Counted from the stretch's first letter, positions 29,463 through 41,072 are shown. The stretch: 64,000 nt of DNA from Epithemia pelagica (GCA_946965045.2 OX337233.1:3348001-3412000), one strand, 5' to 3'. The notes: a model not told the origin generated them from the sequence alone. Numbers and translations are program-made.

Positions 29463-29779
29463 GGTGTTGTTCCGCTTCTCGCGTTCTTCGTTCTCGGTTG
29501 CTTCTATGGCAACATGCCTGAGTGGTTTTATAAATTTTGTGATAAAAAAGATACCCTCCCATACAACAAAGATTCGGAAAGATATGGACTCTATGTTAGC
29601 TGAGATCCAATCTGACTATGGAGGTTAACACACCCACACCATAGTCGGAGCATGTATCCACAAGAATTATAGTACTCCTATTCATTATTCATCTTATTAC
29701 AGAGAGACTGTGTTCAACTTATTACAGAGAGACTGTGTGGTCGACGGGCAAGGAACGGAGTGGAAATCTCTCTCCTCGA

Positions 29780-30845
29780 CTAGACTGTCTGCCCACCCAT
29801 CATCAGTGGGGCCTTCTCAAGAGCCATCATACGAGCAAAACATGCACTGTTCTTGTCCACAAGAGGAAGGGTTTCAATCGCATCTCCTGATCTCCAGCAT
29901 GAGATTGCTGCAATGCCCTTCGAAATGGCAACCGCGCTATGGTGTCGCGGTCCAATTCCCTGCTCTGGGAGCTGCCATACCAGGTTCCGTTGTGTGTCCA
30001 AAACCTCCACAGAACGCATGTCTTCAGCACCTTCTCCTCCAACCACAATGAGACAAGATCCCACTCGGACCACACCATGGCTATGTCGACTGGTGCCAAG
30101 AACAAGATCCTTGTGAAACTTCCAGGATTTGTTGGTGAACGGAGATGTTGCGGTTGCATTTTGGGTTCCTTTGTTTTTGCTCCAGTCATCAAATTCCAGG
30201 TACTCCACAGAGTTCATGTACTCGAGCTCTTCGCCACCCATTCCGCCTACCACAAAGACACGTTGACCAACCACACCCATTCCAAAGTTTCGTCGAGCGG
30301 CATTTAAGGATGGTCTGGATTTAATGACGCATTGACTTTCGGAGGACTGTGTGTCTAGAATATCGACCGATGCCAGAGACGTCATGCCAGGATTTCCACC
30401 CACCACAGATGCCAGAGACGTGCCAGGATTTCCACCCGCCACAACAATGAATCGGTCTTGTACCGCGACTGCGGCACACCCACCTCTTCCACTGGACAAA
30501 CGACACTCTAAAGTCATCCATTGTTTCGTTTCATTGTCCATGCAAGATGGACAAAGTAAATCGTCAATGTCAATCCTTTCAATCGTATCATAACCAGCAC
30601 CGATATATTCAGAATATTGTCCACCAATGGCGTACAGAGCGCCATGACATACCACGGCTGCAAAGAACCGTCGGTCTTCGTTCATGGGTGGAGCTTCTTG
30701 CCAGTCCATTGTATCCTGGTCGACATTCAACCAAAAAACCGCATTGGAGGAAAGAAATTCATCCTCCCACGGACACAACATGTGGGTAGAAGGATTCGGA
30801 TAAGAATAGCCTCCCAATACGACCAAGATCAGTCCTTGATTCTTG
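29780..30845 (-). pseudogene. Kelch B, 5'-truncated (U2)
   Basis: Copy of 13755-14820 ending at the same kelch::cyclase junction. One change, CVIKSRPSLN for CVIISRPSLN. Confidence 0.75.
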
Positions 30846-30846
30846 T

Positions 30847-31259
30847 CAGTTCATTGGCAAACACTTCAAACTGTTTGATGCAGTCGTTCATTGTGAGGTG
30901 TGTGATGCGCCACAGTTGCTCAAGATGTACAGTTGTCCTCTTCTTACCTGGTGCTCAAATTCATTCGTCTCATCTTGGCGGACGTAATACCACGTTCCTG
31001 CAGCAGTGGCAAGGGCAAGAAGGGCCAGGACCACATATACACCAACTTTGGACCGGACGACAGCTTTGGTCTCCTCCTTGGCAATCTGGAGATTTGAAGA
31101 CTCGGAAGTTTGTGTGCCGTGGCCATTCGATGATGAACCCTCGTCCATCGGGCCATCGTCTCGATGCACCGCTCCCTCCGAAGATTCCGAGCTGTCCTCT
31201 GTTGTTACTCGACCAAGTTCGATCAAAGTAGGATCCTCATGGCTTTCATGACGGTTCAT
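30847..31259 (-). pseudogene. Cyclase 5' fragment at the start of U3
   Basis: Exon 1 31259-30948 with an intact ATG and TM1, intron 1, and the first 72 bases of exon 2 (30918-30847). It then joins kelch B of U2. Differs from the parent exon by Asp to Glu (LIELGRV) and Ser to Gly. Confidence 0.85.
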
Positions 31260-31941
31260 GATGACAAGAAAACTGAAAGCAATGTGTAGTTTGCAAGGAT
31301 GAACTTTGCTTTATGAGTTTTGTGGCATGAGTTTTTTTCTCTCGACCACTTTTTCTCGTCGTTGGGTCTCTACCCTACACATTATCTTTTCATCGGGGTG
31401 TCAATGGGCATTATCCCTATCAACAACCATCTGCAATGTTCTGAGGATCTGTTCTTTGTGCATGAGCTGGTACGGATGTGATATATACAATACCTTGACC
31501 TTACCATTGGTGCAGTCCAAAGTCGGAAGGATGCCCTGCCATATTCTCAGGAGCGGATGTAGCGAAGGCGTGTTCTCATAAGCTACGGTGATAAGTGGTG
31601 TTTGACGGTTTCAGAAAGAATGTCGATTCTCTGCAACCAACCACCAAGGGCGATCTAATCGTGTCTTGGTAGGGGGAGAAAGAAACATTTTGACAATATG
31701 ATCTGAACTGATCTGAACTCACGGAGATCGATTCTTGAGAATCACTGATGGGATTATGGCCACGGTCCTCTTTCTCTGATTTCCAAGAAGGCATGACGAA
31801 AGCGGGCATAACAGGGCGATAGAGTACCGTCGCAGCAATCGACTTGGTTCCTACGTCGAATGGCCTGCCATTCGAGGCATAACTCGCGACAGCATCACAA
31901 AAGACTAGTGAGCCCAGGATATGCGAACACTTTGGTTTGCT

Positions 31942-32184
31942 TGTTGAAACTCAAACAAGCCGTGCCGTAAAAGCAACTCTTTATAGGCTTATCGGACTAC
32001 GTAATCTCCTTAGAATGAACACTTGCTTGTTCATCTTGCCTAATGTTGCTTTTGCCACGTCGACGGACTAAAGTCCATGCTTCGGCATCTTCATCATTCA
32101 AGTTTGGATCCTTAGCTTCCGAATCACTCTCTGTAGTCGCGGCTTGCTCGCTGCTACTCGTCGCCTGGTCACATATCCTCAACA
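31942..32184 (-). repeat. 3' LTR of U3 copia
   Basis: 243 bp; holds the end of pol. Confidence 0.9.
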
Positions 32185-35100
32185 CACTCCTTTGGGCCGA
32201 GGAGTGATATTTACTACTCGGGACCACATTCATGATGATATCCCGCAGGCGATAAAAAGCTTGACCCTGCAACGGTTTGGTAAAGAAATCAGCGATCATC
32301 TCATCCGTCGGACAGAAACGCACACTCACGTCCTTTCGGCGAATACAATCTGTGATATAGAAATATCGTAGATTGATGTGTTTGGTTCTTTTCGAGCTCA
32401 ACAATCGACCGTTTCGTTCCAGTAGGATACTGCTCTGATTGTCCTGGTGCAGGACAACGTTCTTTACCTCATGTCCTTGGGCTCTCAGAAAGTTCTGGCT
32501 CCATAACATTGACGGTAACACGTCGTGCACGCCTATCAACTCACATTCAGTCGAACTTCGCGCCACAAGTTTTTGTTTTGAAGAGGCCGTCATCACGGCA
32601 CCCTTGCCCATAGTCATTACTCCGCCAGTCTGTCCTTTCATGTCTGGGTGAGTAGCGAACGAGGCATCCACCCACCAACAGAGTGTTCCAGATCCATCAC
32701 CCTCTAGTCGTAGGATCAGATCCTTGGTTGACTGTAGGTACTTGAGAACCCGACCGAGTTTTCTCTGATCGTCAACGTCTGGATTCATAACGCGAGTGCT
32801 CAAAAAGGCCACAGCAGTGCGTATATCTGGGCGTCCTCTTTGCGCCATATACGCTAACTGCATTGTTACACTGTGGAATCGATCCGCCTCCTCCTCATTG
32901 AGTTTTCGGGAGTTAGGGTCCGTATGATATAAATGCTTAGCAGCGGGTGACCGTGCTTTACCGATCCATTCTTTTGGTAGCGAGATCAAAATGGTGTCGA
33001 GGTAGGATCTCATGTCCACCTGCACAACCCCATCCTCTCCATAGTCTAAGAACATACCCAAATAGTCGTGCCTTGTCCCTTCAGACACGGAGATTTCTCC
33101 CAACTGTCCGAACTCTGCTTTGAGGTCCTCAATAAATTTGGTCACAACGGTACCGTCCACATGCGATATTTTCAGATCGTCAATGTGCCAAGTTACCGTG
33201 CATTGTTTGTTATTGATTGTTTTGTTGGCAACACATGAATCATAGGGGTTGATTTGAAATCCCCAACTTTTGAGCACCACGGTCAATTTTTCCCAGAAGA
33301 GACGAGCTGCACGCAACGTTCCGTAAAGAGCCTTCAACATTTCCACATATATAACTGGCTCGCCCTTCTCATATGTTAGATAAGGGGCATATGCTTCATA
33401 ATCGACTTCTAGGAGTAGCTCAGCCATTAGTCCAGTAAGCCGCATATATACGCCAGGATCCATATCCGAGTGCATAAATGCACCTGGAATATCTGCCACA
33501 GCAACCACACGCCGTTCCAGGGCATCGATGACGGCAGTGATGAATACAGAATCGGTGGCCACGGTAGGAGAAGCTGAATCTTCCTTCTCTATGTACGCAC
33601 GTTGTTTGCGTCCGTCGGCACAGCCTCGTCCTTTTATCTTGCCACACCGTTTTCGTTTCAAAAACATTAGGTACCCTAGTGCTTGTTGCACCTCATTCCA
33701 GCTGAGGTCAGTCTTGTGTACTGCTCTCAATACTCCGCTATCATGCAATTGTTGGATTTCCACCTTCACGGCGGCCACTCCCTTGTTTCCAAACAGTTTG
33801 ATGCCCTTCTTCATGGGCATCTGCGGTGTGGCTTGATTCACCTCACTCGCTACAAGAAACAATACTCCATCTCGAAGGATTCCATCATAGCGCCCTCCTT
33901 TTAGAGCATCGATGCAGGCAAACGAGTGCCCGTATCGGTGCGCGTAGCTCCTTGCACGATTTGGCCGTAGATTGTACCTGTGTTGTTGTTGTTGTTGTTG
34001 TTGTTGTTGATGTACCGGATCAGACTCGCTGTTGTCTTCGGTAACTTCATTAGCGTCAATGTCTTGTCCCTCTTCCATATCCTCTCCACCGGCTAGCTCC
34101 CCCCCATTCTCCTCTACATCCTCCTCCACATCCATCACTGCCTCCTCCGGGACTGCACCAACATCATCTTCTGGGATAGGATCGATTGGCAGTTCTCCAT
34201 CTGCCTCCACTCCTTCAAGTTCCGGACCGTTCAGGTCGTCAAGTTCTCCGTCTAGTGGGTCACCCACTCCTTGAATTTCCATGTGTTGATCATCGGGACC
34301 AATCATCGGGTTGATTGCAGGTTCGCCGTTGCCCGGATCAACATAATCGGGATTGTGAACGGCATCCACTAGTTCATCTTCGATCATCGCATCATCATAA
34401 CGGAGCTCGATGTCCTCCTCTTCTTCATTGGTGTAGGATTCATCATCTTCTTCGTTGTAAAGGTCGTTGTCTTGATCCATCCACAAAATCCGATTATCTC
34501 TATTACCGAAAGCTAACCCTGGTTGCATATTTTGGGCTCTAGCCAATTGGTGCACACGTTGGATCACTTCTTGGGGCATCGGTAGGACTGTAGCGTGATT
34601 CCGAGTTATGACTCGTCCACTGACAAGACTCAAAAAATAATAACTACCTTGACGATTCCCAGTAGGCCTCAATGCTAGAGCACCTATGGTCCTGGGCGCC
34701 ATCGAGTTGTCATGTTCTTCATGACATTGGACGTACTGTCCAAATTCGAAGCGACAGTGCTTGTTGAAGTCCACCTGTTCTCCCGTGACGAGCAGTCGTG
34801 GGCTTTCTGATTGTGAAATCCCCAACCGATGAGGGAAACTATTCAGCCAGAAGGTAGCGAATTTCGCCATCTCAATGATCATGACCTTCGGGATTTCTTT
34901 AAATGGTAGTGTGTTATACACACATCTCATCCTTTCTTTTACTGTACGTATGTACCTTTCAATATCTCCCACATGTTCATCTCGTGCGGTAGGATTTAAC
35001 AATACACCGATCAATTGCAGCTCGGTTTTCATCTTCTCGGAACAGAAGGCTCCGTCAGCTAGTAACATCCGCGGGCGCAAACCACCTCTGCGGTAGATCG

Positions 35101-36700
35101 CAACCACTTTGCGCAACGAGATCATGACATCATCATCAGTGGTATTGGCCATTGCTACCATGGTCCCAAAATGCAACTTCCTGGACGTCGTTGCAAGGAA
35201 AGGAATGTTGTTGACGTGGAGAATATCAACAGTGAGTGTCACATCCTTGTGTTCTTCTTTGATCCGTGGTGGTACGGTCTGTGACGATTCAACCACAGGC
35301 GATTTACGACGAGTCGTCTTGCCCTTGAGACTTCCAAGGTCTGGCCCGTATATTTTCTCGGCCCTCTTGACGTCGTCCACAGTGATCGTTGTGTTAGGCA
35401 ACAGATTGTTTCGTATGATGTGTACGAAATCACGCGTGGATGGACGACCTATCTTGGCCATTAATGATCGTGCCAGTTCAGCTCTATAGACTTCGTCTTG
35501 AGAATAAGCAGATTCATTATCATTAACCGTAGTGATGAAACTACTCTGCATTCTTGACGTATCCATATAGAACAAACCGTCTTGACTTGGCAGGAATTGG
35601 TGTTTGAGTCGCCCTGAAGATCGGTCGAAGAGATTGAATGTGTTCCTGTTATCGCTGTCATACTTGATTGAGAACCTTGTGCGTGCGTTATTGAGTGATA
35701 TGATGTTGGCCGGCCCTTCCGGGTCATGCCAGACGATGCCATATCCGGGGAGTAGGCCCTGTTTGGAGATCTGACGCCGCCCAGCGTGACTTTGGATCAT
35801 GATTGGGCGCTCGGCTGTGTGAATATTCTTGAGGAGGGTGGAGTCTCGGATAATGTCTACAGTCGATTGGTTGTCGAGGAGTAGCCATTCTGGGGATATG
35901 CTAGCCTGTGAAGAAGAAGCAGAAAACGAATATTGAAGTGAGTTACAATGAGCGTCCTCAAGGCCGTTTGATTCATTGGTCTCATTCCATTCACCATTAT
36001 TGTTAGTTCGTGTTTGATTTGATTCATGGCCACGTGATTCTCCGTTGCCTGTGCTCGCTCTTTCTCGGCTATTGTTGCCATTCCCATTGCGACTCTGGGT
36101 TTGTCGTGAGTTCGCTGTCATGTGGCTGTCACCAGTCAATGTGGAAGCCGCTTGGCTTTCATTGCTGTTATCCAACTCTTGTGTATGGTATGCCATGCCA
36201 GTGGCATTCTCAGTCGGGGTCTGCTGATTTTGATTCGGTTGCTTCTGTTTACCTGTCATGCGGTTATCAAGAATTGCCCTTGCATCCGCCAGAGTGGCAG
36301 GATACACATCTTTGTGGCCGTCCAAAAACATGTTTTGCAAATGGGCCTCGTACTCGCGATGGCCACATGTTCGGATGAATCGGATTGCCACGCATCGCTC
36401 TTGTGCTTCTTCACGATCGATAGATGATGGAGGGTCCCTTCCGTTTTTCTTGGCTATCATCTCCACGAGATCTTTATCATACAACACCACACCGACCTCA
36501 TTGAGAACTTTCACTTTTGCCCTAAACACTTCATAATAGCTGTGTAGGGTTTGATTGTTTCTGCGTTTCACGCCATAAAACTCTTCTTTCAACTTGTCAC
36601 GACCGACCAGTTTGTAGATTCGGCCGGAATCAAACGTGAAGGTTGTTTGTTTGATCAACTTGAGTAGAGCTACACCGTCCCTTTCATCGTTGATCGCTTC
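31997..36700 (-). CDS. Copia Gag(C-terminal)-Pol polyprotein (U3)
   Basis: Same layout as the U2 copy: the frame follows the gag TAG and stops within the LTR. A few residues differ, for example KKNGRD for KKNRRD, SDNRNTF for SDNGNTF, GTMVAM for GTMEAM, ARSSTECEL for ARSLTECEL and GRLLSSK for GRLSSSK. DNQST, integrase DDE, HIDD and RNase H motifs remain. Confidence 0.8.
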   Translation of the reverse strand, partial: EAINDERDGVALLKLIKQTTFTFDSGRIYKLVGRDKLKEEFYGVKRRNNQTLHSYYEVFRAKVKVLNEVGVVLYDKDLVEMIAKKNGRDPPSSIDREEAQERCVAIRFIRTCGHREYEAHLQNMFLDGHKDVYPATLADARAILDNRMTGKQKQPNQNQQTPTENATGMAYHTQELDNSNESQAASTLTGDSHMTANSRQTQSRNGNGNNSRERASTGNGESRGHESNQTRTNNNGEWNETNESNGLEDAHCNSLQYSFSASSSQASISPEWLLLDNQSTVDIIRDSTLLKNIHTAERPIMIQSHAGRRQISKQGLLPGYGIVWHDPEGPANIISLNNARTRFSIKYDSDNRNTFNLFDRSSGRLKHQFLPSQDGLFYMDTSRMQSSFITTVNDNESAYSQDEVYRAELARSLMAKIGRPSTRDFVHIIRNNLLPNTTITVDDVKRAEKIYGPDLGSLKGKTTRRKSPVVESSQTVPPRIKEEHKDVTLTVDILHVNNIPFLATTSRKLHFGTMVAMANTTDDDVMISLRKVVAIYRRGGLRPRMLLADGAFCSEKMKTELQLIGVLLNPTARDEHVGDIERYIRTVKERMRCVYNTLPFKEIPKVMIIEMAKFATFWLNSFPHRLGISQSESPRLLVTGEQVDFNKHCRFEFGQYVQCHEEHDNSMAPRTIGALALRPTGNRQGSYYFLSLVSGRVITRNHATVLPMPQEVIQRVHQLARAQNMQPGLAFGNRDNRILWMDQDNDLYNEEDDESYTNEEEEDIELRYDDAMIEDELVDAVHNPDYVDPGNGEPAINPMIGPDDQHMEIQGVGDPLDGELDDLNGPELEGVEADGELPIDPIPEDDVGAVPEEAVMDVEEDVEENGGELAGGEDMEEGQDIDANEVTEDNSESDPVHQQQQQQQQQHRYNLRPNRARSYAHRYGHSFACIDALKGGRYDGILRDGVLFLVASEVNQATPQMPMKKGIKLFGNKGVAAVKVEIQQLHDSGVLRAVHKTDLSWNEVQQALGYLMFLKRKRCGKIKGRGCADGRKQRAYIEKEDSASPTVATDSVFITAVIDALERRVVAVADIPGAFMHSDMDPGVYMRLTGLMAELLLEVDYEAYAPYLTYEKGEPVIYVEMLKALYGTLRAARLFWEKLTVVLKSWGFQINPYDSCVANKTINNKQCTVTWHIDDLKISHVDGTVVTKFIEDLKAEFGQLGEISVSEGTRHDYLGMFLDYGEDGVVQVDMRSYLDTILISLPKEWIGKARSPAAKHLYHTDPNSRKLNEEEADRFHSVTMQLAYMAQRGRPDIRTAVAFLSTRVMNPDVDDQRKLGRVLKYLQSTKDLILRLEGDGSGTLCWWVDASFATHPDMKGQTGGVMTMGKGAVMTASSKQKLVARSSTECELIGVHDVLPSMLWSQNFLRAQGHEVKNVVLHQDNQSSILLERNGRLLSSKRTKHINLRYFYITDCIRRKDVSVRFCPTDEMIADFFTKPLQGQAFYRLRDIIMNVVPSSKYHSSAQRSVLRICDQATSSSEQAATTESDSEAKDPNLNDEDAEAWTLVRRRGKSNIRQDEQASVHSKEIT

Positions 36701-37198
36701 CTATTCTGGTTTGGCTTGCAACTTGTCCTTCATGAGGGGCGTACATTGCCCGAGAATGACACTGAACAAGGAAGCGCGAAAGTTGCGATAGGCCTTCACT
36801 TGATCCTTTCTCGCCTTGTACTCCATTTTCCATTCTTCCATCTGAATGGGGTCTGTGGGATCATCTGGAACCTTTGCTTTCTCTGGATCTTTAAGTTCCA
36901 ATTTCTCCAGCGCCTTTTGATACTCTAGGTTGTAGTAGTCGAATGATGTCCCCACGTAGCCCACTAACAACTCAACGTTGCGTAGGTAACGCTTCGACTG
37001 GGGATCTTCACTATAATCAAACACGCAATCTTTCAGCGATGGTTCTTGGCCCTGAAAGCGAGTGTTTGATTGTTGGCCTTGGTTTTTGCCACGACCTCCT
37101 CGTCCTCTGCCTCCATTGGATCGACCGCCCGTTTGATTACCTCGTCCGCCGCTTCATTCTGCTCCATCCGGCCGAGGGCCGTTCCCACCAGTCGACAT
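36701..37198 (-). pseudogene. Copia gag with two stops (U3)
   Basis: Has the same terminal TAG as the U2 copy, plus a TCA to TGA change at codon 15 (GAESSGG becomes GAE-stop). Gag translation from the normal start is therefore lost, so this copy should not be autonomous. Confidence 0.75.
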
Positions 37199-37199
37199 C

Positions 37200-37871
37200 T
37201 TATTCGATCACAGCTAGGCTGTCTCGGTGTCGACGATGTTCTTCGTGTTTCCCAGTAGATGGATTCCAAATGCGTATAAAGTGGTAGAAACTACCGTGTC
37301 GCGATATGACTCCTTCAAGATAGGTGGTGGAGGTTTGATTCTTCAACTTGAGGGGATTGAGTACCCACACTCTAGTTCCAATTGGAATCCACCTTATGGG
37401 GCTGTTTCTTTGCGATGCGATTGAAGGAGGCTGTGGGACTTGCACTGGATGACTTGTTTGAGATTGAGGCGTACTGTTTTGGGATCTTGGTCCAGCTGTC
37501 TGTTTTACCTCTGGTTCGGGCGTTGCCTGTCTTGATGGTTGCGGTGGATCCGGTGTAGTTGACCGGGGTTCTGGGACAGGTGTCTTGTCCTTGTCAAGGA
37601 ATTGGATTTCTCTCAACAAGCTGTCACGTTTTGCCTGAGCTTTTTCAAACACAAGTTGCTTCCGAATCTCACACTCGTCGTATGCGTTGTCACGATCCGT
37701 TTCTCGTTGACGCTCAAGAGCCGCCACCGTTTGACGGTGTTGAGCTTCTCTTCTTCGGTATTCTTGTTGAAAGCGCTCTTCAATTGAGTGTACTTCTTCT
37801 TGTTCCTCGAGAGTCAGCTGAGCCAATTGAGCCAATATATCTTGCCAACGCGCTTCAAGTCTCTCGCTCAT
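37200..37871 (-). CDS. Copia ORF1 (U3)
   Basis: 223 residues, open; one change from U2 (RQRETDRD for RQREMDRD). The same TAAGATG link to gag is present. Confidence 0.6.
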   Translation of the reverse strand: MSERLEARWQDILAQLAQLTLEEQEEVHSIEERFQQEYRRREAQHRQTVAALERQRETDRDNAYDECEIRKQLVFEKAQAKRDSLLREIQFLDKDKTPVPEPRSTTPDPPQPSRQATPEPEVKQTAGPRSQNSTPQSQTSHPVQVPQPPSIASQRNSPIRWIPIGTRVWVLNPLKLKNQTSTTYLEGVISRHGSFYHFIRIWNPSTGKHEEHRRHRDSLAVIE

Positions 37872-37931
37872 ATACCGTAGTTCCCTTCACAGTCTGTGAT
37901 ACGATATAATGCTTTATTTCTAAGGAGATTA

Positions 37932-38174
37932 TGTTGAAACTCAAACAAGCCGTGCCGTAAAAGCAACTCTTTATAGGCTTATCGAACTACGTAATCTCCT
38001 TAGAATGAACACTTGCTTGTTCATCTTGCCTAATGTTGCTTTTGCCACGTCGACGGACTAAAGTCCATGCTTCGGCATCTTCATCATTCAAGTTTGGATC
38101 CTTAGCTTCCGAATCACTCTCTGTAGTCGCGGCTTGCTCGCTGCTACTCGTCGCCTGGTCACATATCCTCAACA
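37932..38174 (-). repeat. LTR shared by two tandem copia copies (U3)
   Basis: 5' LTR of the complete element and at the same time 3' LTR of the truncated one to its right. Confidence 0.9.
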
Positions 38175-38804
38175 CACTCCTTTGGGCCGAGGAGTGATAT
38201 TTACTACTCGGGACCACATTCATGATGATATCCCGCAGGCGATAAAAAGCTTGACCCTGCAACGGTTTGGTAAAGAAATCAGCGATCATCTCATCCGTCG
38301 GACAGAAACGCACACTCACGTCCTTTCGGCGAATACAATCTGTGATATAGAAATATCGTAGATTGATGTGTTTGGTTCTTTTCGAGCTCGACAATCGACC
38401 GTTTTGTTCCAGTAGGATACTGCTCTGATTGTCCTGGTGCAGGACAACGTTCTTTACCTCATGTCCTTGGGCTCTCAGAAAGTTCTGGCTCCATAACATT
38501 GACGGTAACACGTCGTGCACGCCTATCAACTCACATTCAGTCGAACTTCGCGCCACAAGTTTTTGTTTTGAAGAGGCCGTCATCACGGCACCCTTGCCCA
38601 TAGTCATTACTCCGCCAGTCTGTCCTTTCATGTCTGGGTGAGTAGCGAACGAGGCATCCACCCACCAACAGAGTGTTCCAGATCCATCACCCTCTAGTCG
38701 TAGGATCAGATCCTTGGTTGACTGTAGGTACTTGAGAACCCGACCGAGTTTTCTCTGATCGTCAACGTCTGGATTCATAATGCGAGTGCTCAAAAAGGCC
38801 ACAG
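37987..38804 (-). pseudogene. Truncated second copia: pol 3' end only
   Basis: The last ~271 codons of pol (end of RT region plus RNase H, VDASF, TECEL, HQDNQS) are open and end inside the shared LTR. At 38804 the copia sequence stops (GGCCACAG) and the left inverted-repeat arm begins (GCTCTGACTTTGC). Only GC is shared at the break. The junction removes the rest of the element and all unit DNA corresponding to about 6121-6615. Confidence 0.9.
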
Positions 38805-39200
38805 CTCTGACTTTGCTTCATGTTGCAGCTCCGGGTTTATTGTCTCTATGAGAGAAGCGACAATGACAATAGGTCTACATACTTTCATACTTTTTCACCC
38901 ATGAACCTGTATTTTATAGTCGTCTACATGGCTATCCTCGTTTCCGTTCCTTTGGACTCTGTCTTGGACTCTGTCTCGGTTGTGCCTCTCTCATCGAGGG
39001 AGTATGCACAAGTTTGTTGGTCATCGTGTACGCCATATCTTCGGATGGGACCTTCCCTTCGGTTCCAACTCTGTGACGCTTGAAACCCGTCGTCGTTAAT
39101 ACCCCAGGCAAAGCAAAAGAGACACAGGATCCTGTCACAAGACCATTCCATCTCGCCGCGCCACCCAACCTGAATCTTCACATGGAATGTTTTGGATCAT
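38805..39200. repeat. Left inverted-repeat arm (U3), abutting copia
   Basis: Copy of 6617-7012; the outer few bases are replaced by the copia junction. Partner arm 41319-41718. Confidence 0.85.
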
Positions 39201-39404
39201 CTGCCAGATGTTGGGTGTGCCTACTTGTGGCGATTTAACGACTACCGTTACACGACAAAGTGCTTGAGACGGGCATACGGTCAGACGGTCGTCAGAATGA
39301 ATTTGCCCGAAAGAGACATCTATCGACCCGTGTGGCTTGCCATTTGCCATTGTACAAGTATTGTATGATATCTAACGTGGACCCATTCTCTTCTCTTGTC
39401 CACA

Positions 39405-40853
39405 ATGACGAGAATTAAGAGGAAGTACACGTCGACAATCCCAACGTTGGGCGAGGGAATTCCCCGGCTGAAGAGACTCGTCTCGGAGACGGGCCCTTCC
39501 ATCCCTACGGACGAGGAACATGAGAAAGTTGCGTTTCGCGTGCGCGACTTTGGGCTGTTAGGGCAGGAGACGTTCAGCGAAATCAAGGACTTTCGCACGA
39601 AGCTGGAGGTGATAGACGGGCGAATTACGTACGTCACAGAGAACGACATTGCTTTAACCGTTCGGAGCTTCGTTGCATCGATCGTCGATGCGCTTGGTCT
39701 AAGCGGCGATATCAAGGTCTACACCGAGATTGGCGTGTTTAAGCTTCGTCCAGACTTGTGGGTCGTGACTCTTCATGCAATGCCTATCGGTGTCATTGAA
39801 GTAAAAAAACCAGACATTTTGGGAAACGAAACTGCTCTGGACCACCCAAACGTACTCGGAGAACTATACGACTTCATGAAGCACCTGCCCAACTTTTATG
39901 GCGTATCCCCTGCATTTGGAATTGTAACGAATCTCAACGCGTGGCGTATCGCCTGGTTCCCAGACGCCGAAACGGACCGTTTTGCTGCGGAGGAAGAGGA
40001 GGTAGAAGAAGACCATGTCGATGCGCTTATCTCGCAAGTTCCTAGTGATAGCGTACTGTCTATCGCCTCGCACCAAATCGATAATGATGGCAAGGATGAC
40101 GATGTTGACGGCGATGATGTGAAGTGCACGGCCGACGAAAAACCCACCGATCGGGTATTGCATGTCTCAAGAATCTTTCACAAGAATGAAAACGATAGCG
40201 TCGCCGTCAAAGCTATTGCGGCTGCTCTTCTGAAAATGTCGAAAGCCGAAAGGCGGCCGTACGGCGATCCTTTTCAAGATCTTGACAAGCGCTCGTTACT
40301 GAAATTCGAGAAAGGAGACAACGCGTCTGTGTTTTGGACTCGTCTGACGCTTACCAATGGTCCCCAATGGGACAGAGTAGCTAACCCCAAGAGATGGCTC
40401 ATCGCAATAGATGACCTTGGATATGGAGCCCACGGACGAGTTTGGTTGTGTTGCTCGAGCGGTGGCGCAGTCTGTGTGTTGAAGTTCGCACTCGATGGAA
40501 ATGCGGCATCGCTAGATAAAGAAAAGGAAGTTTGGCAGAAAGTGTACCCTGCACAAATCAAAGTTCATCGGGAGAACTGGTGTGGTGAGCCCGCCCTTCG
40601 AATGCCACACTTTGCGAAAGTTGCGGAAGCCGACCGAAACGACTTTGTCCCACAGGTAAAGGCAACCTTAATGGCTAACTTTCACAACAGAGGCATTGTT
40701 CATAAAGATGTGTCTTGGAGAAACATTGGGCAGTACGTAACAATCGCTGGCACCCCGAAGGCCATAGTCTTCGACATGGGGAGTGTGAGAGATCTGCAAG
40801 ACGGTGAGGGAGAAGAATGGGTAACGGAGGCCTGCGACAAATTGATAGAGTAA
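39405..40853 (+). CDS. Crinkler-like nuclease/kinase protein (U3)
   Basis: 482 residues, open; FRTKLEV and KCTADEKP form. All nuclease-like and kinase-like motifs are kept. Its upstream DNA beyond the left arm is now copia sequence. Confidence 0.7.
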   Translation: MTRIKRKYTSTIPTLGEGIPRLKRLVSETGPSIPTDEEHEKVAFRVRDFGLLGQETFSEIKDFRTKLEVIDGRITYVTENDIALTVRSFVASIVDALGLSGDIKVYTEIGVFKLRPDLWVVTLHAMPIGVIEVKKPDILGNETALDHPNVLGELYDFMKHLPNFYGVSPAFGIVTNLNAWRIAWFPDAETDRFAAEEEEVEEDHVDALISQVPSDSVLSIASHQIDNDGKDDDVDGDDVKCTADEKPTDRVLHVSRIFHKNENDSVAVKAIAAALLKMSKAERRPYGDPFQDLDKRSLLKFEKGDNASVFWTRLTLTNGPQWDRVANPKRWLIAIDDLGYGAHGRVWLCCSSGGAVCVLKFALDGNAASLDKEKEVWQKVYPAQIKVHRENWCGEPALRMPHFAKVAEADRNDFVPQVKATLMANFHNRGIVHKDVSWRNIGQYVTIAGTPKAIVFDMGSVRDLQDGEGEEWVTEACDKLIE

Positions 40854-40868
40854 CACGGACTTTGATTT

Positions 40869-41072
40869 CGGTACGATTCGGTTCAATATCCCAGTCACGT
40901 TCCCATTTCAGAGCAGTCACAAAACTTGATTGAGAGTATGTTGCATTCGGATCCCAAACAGCGACCGTCGTTGGAGTAAGTTGCCAATCATCCATTCTTG
41001 TTTCATCGTTGCATCCCACAGTCGGCGCCATTGATGGCGTTACAAGCACCACCGACCTGGACGTTTGACGAT
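40869..41072 (+). pseudogene. Polo-like-kinase C-lobe fragment (U3)
   Basis: Copy of 8681-8884 with the same stop. Confidence 0.6.

Larger units (their letters stand above)
31942..38174 (-). mobile_element. Complete Ty1/copia element (U3), duplicate of the U2 element
   Basis: LTRs at 31942-32184 and 37932-38174. It is preceded by TTGCT (31937-31941) at the same unit position as the U2 element, so it descends from the same insertion. There is no right-hand target duplication because a second copia copy follows directly. The LTRs differ at one base (CGGACTACG against CGAACTACG). Confidence 0.9.
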
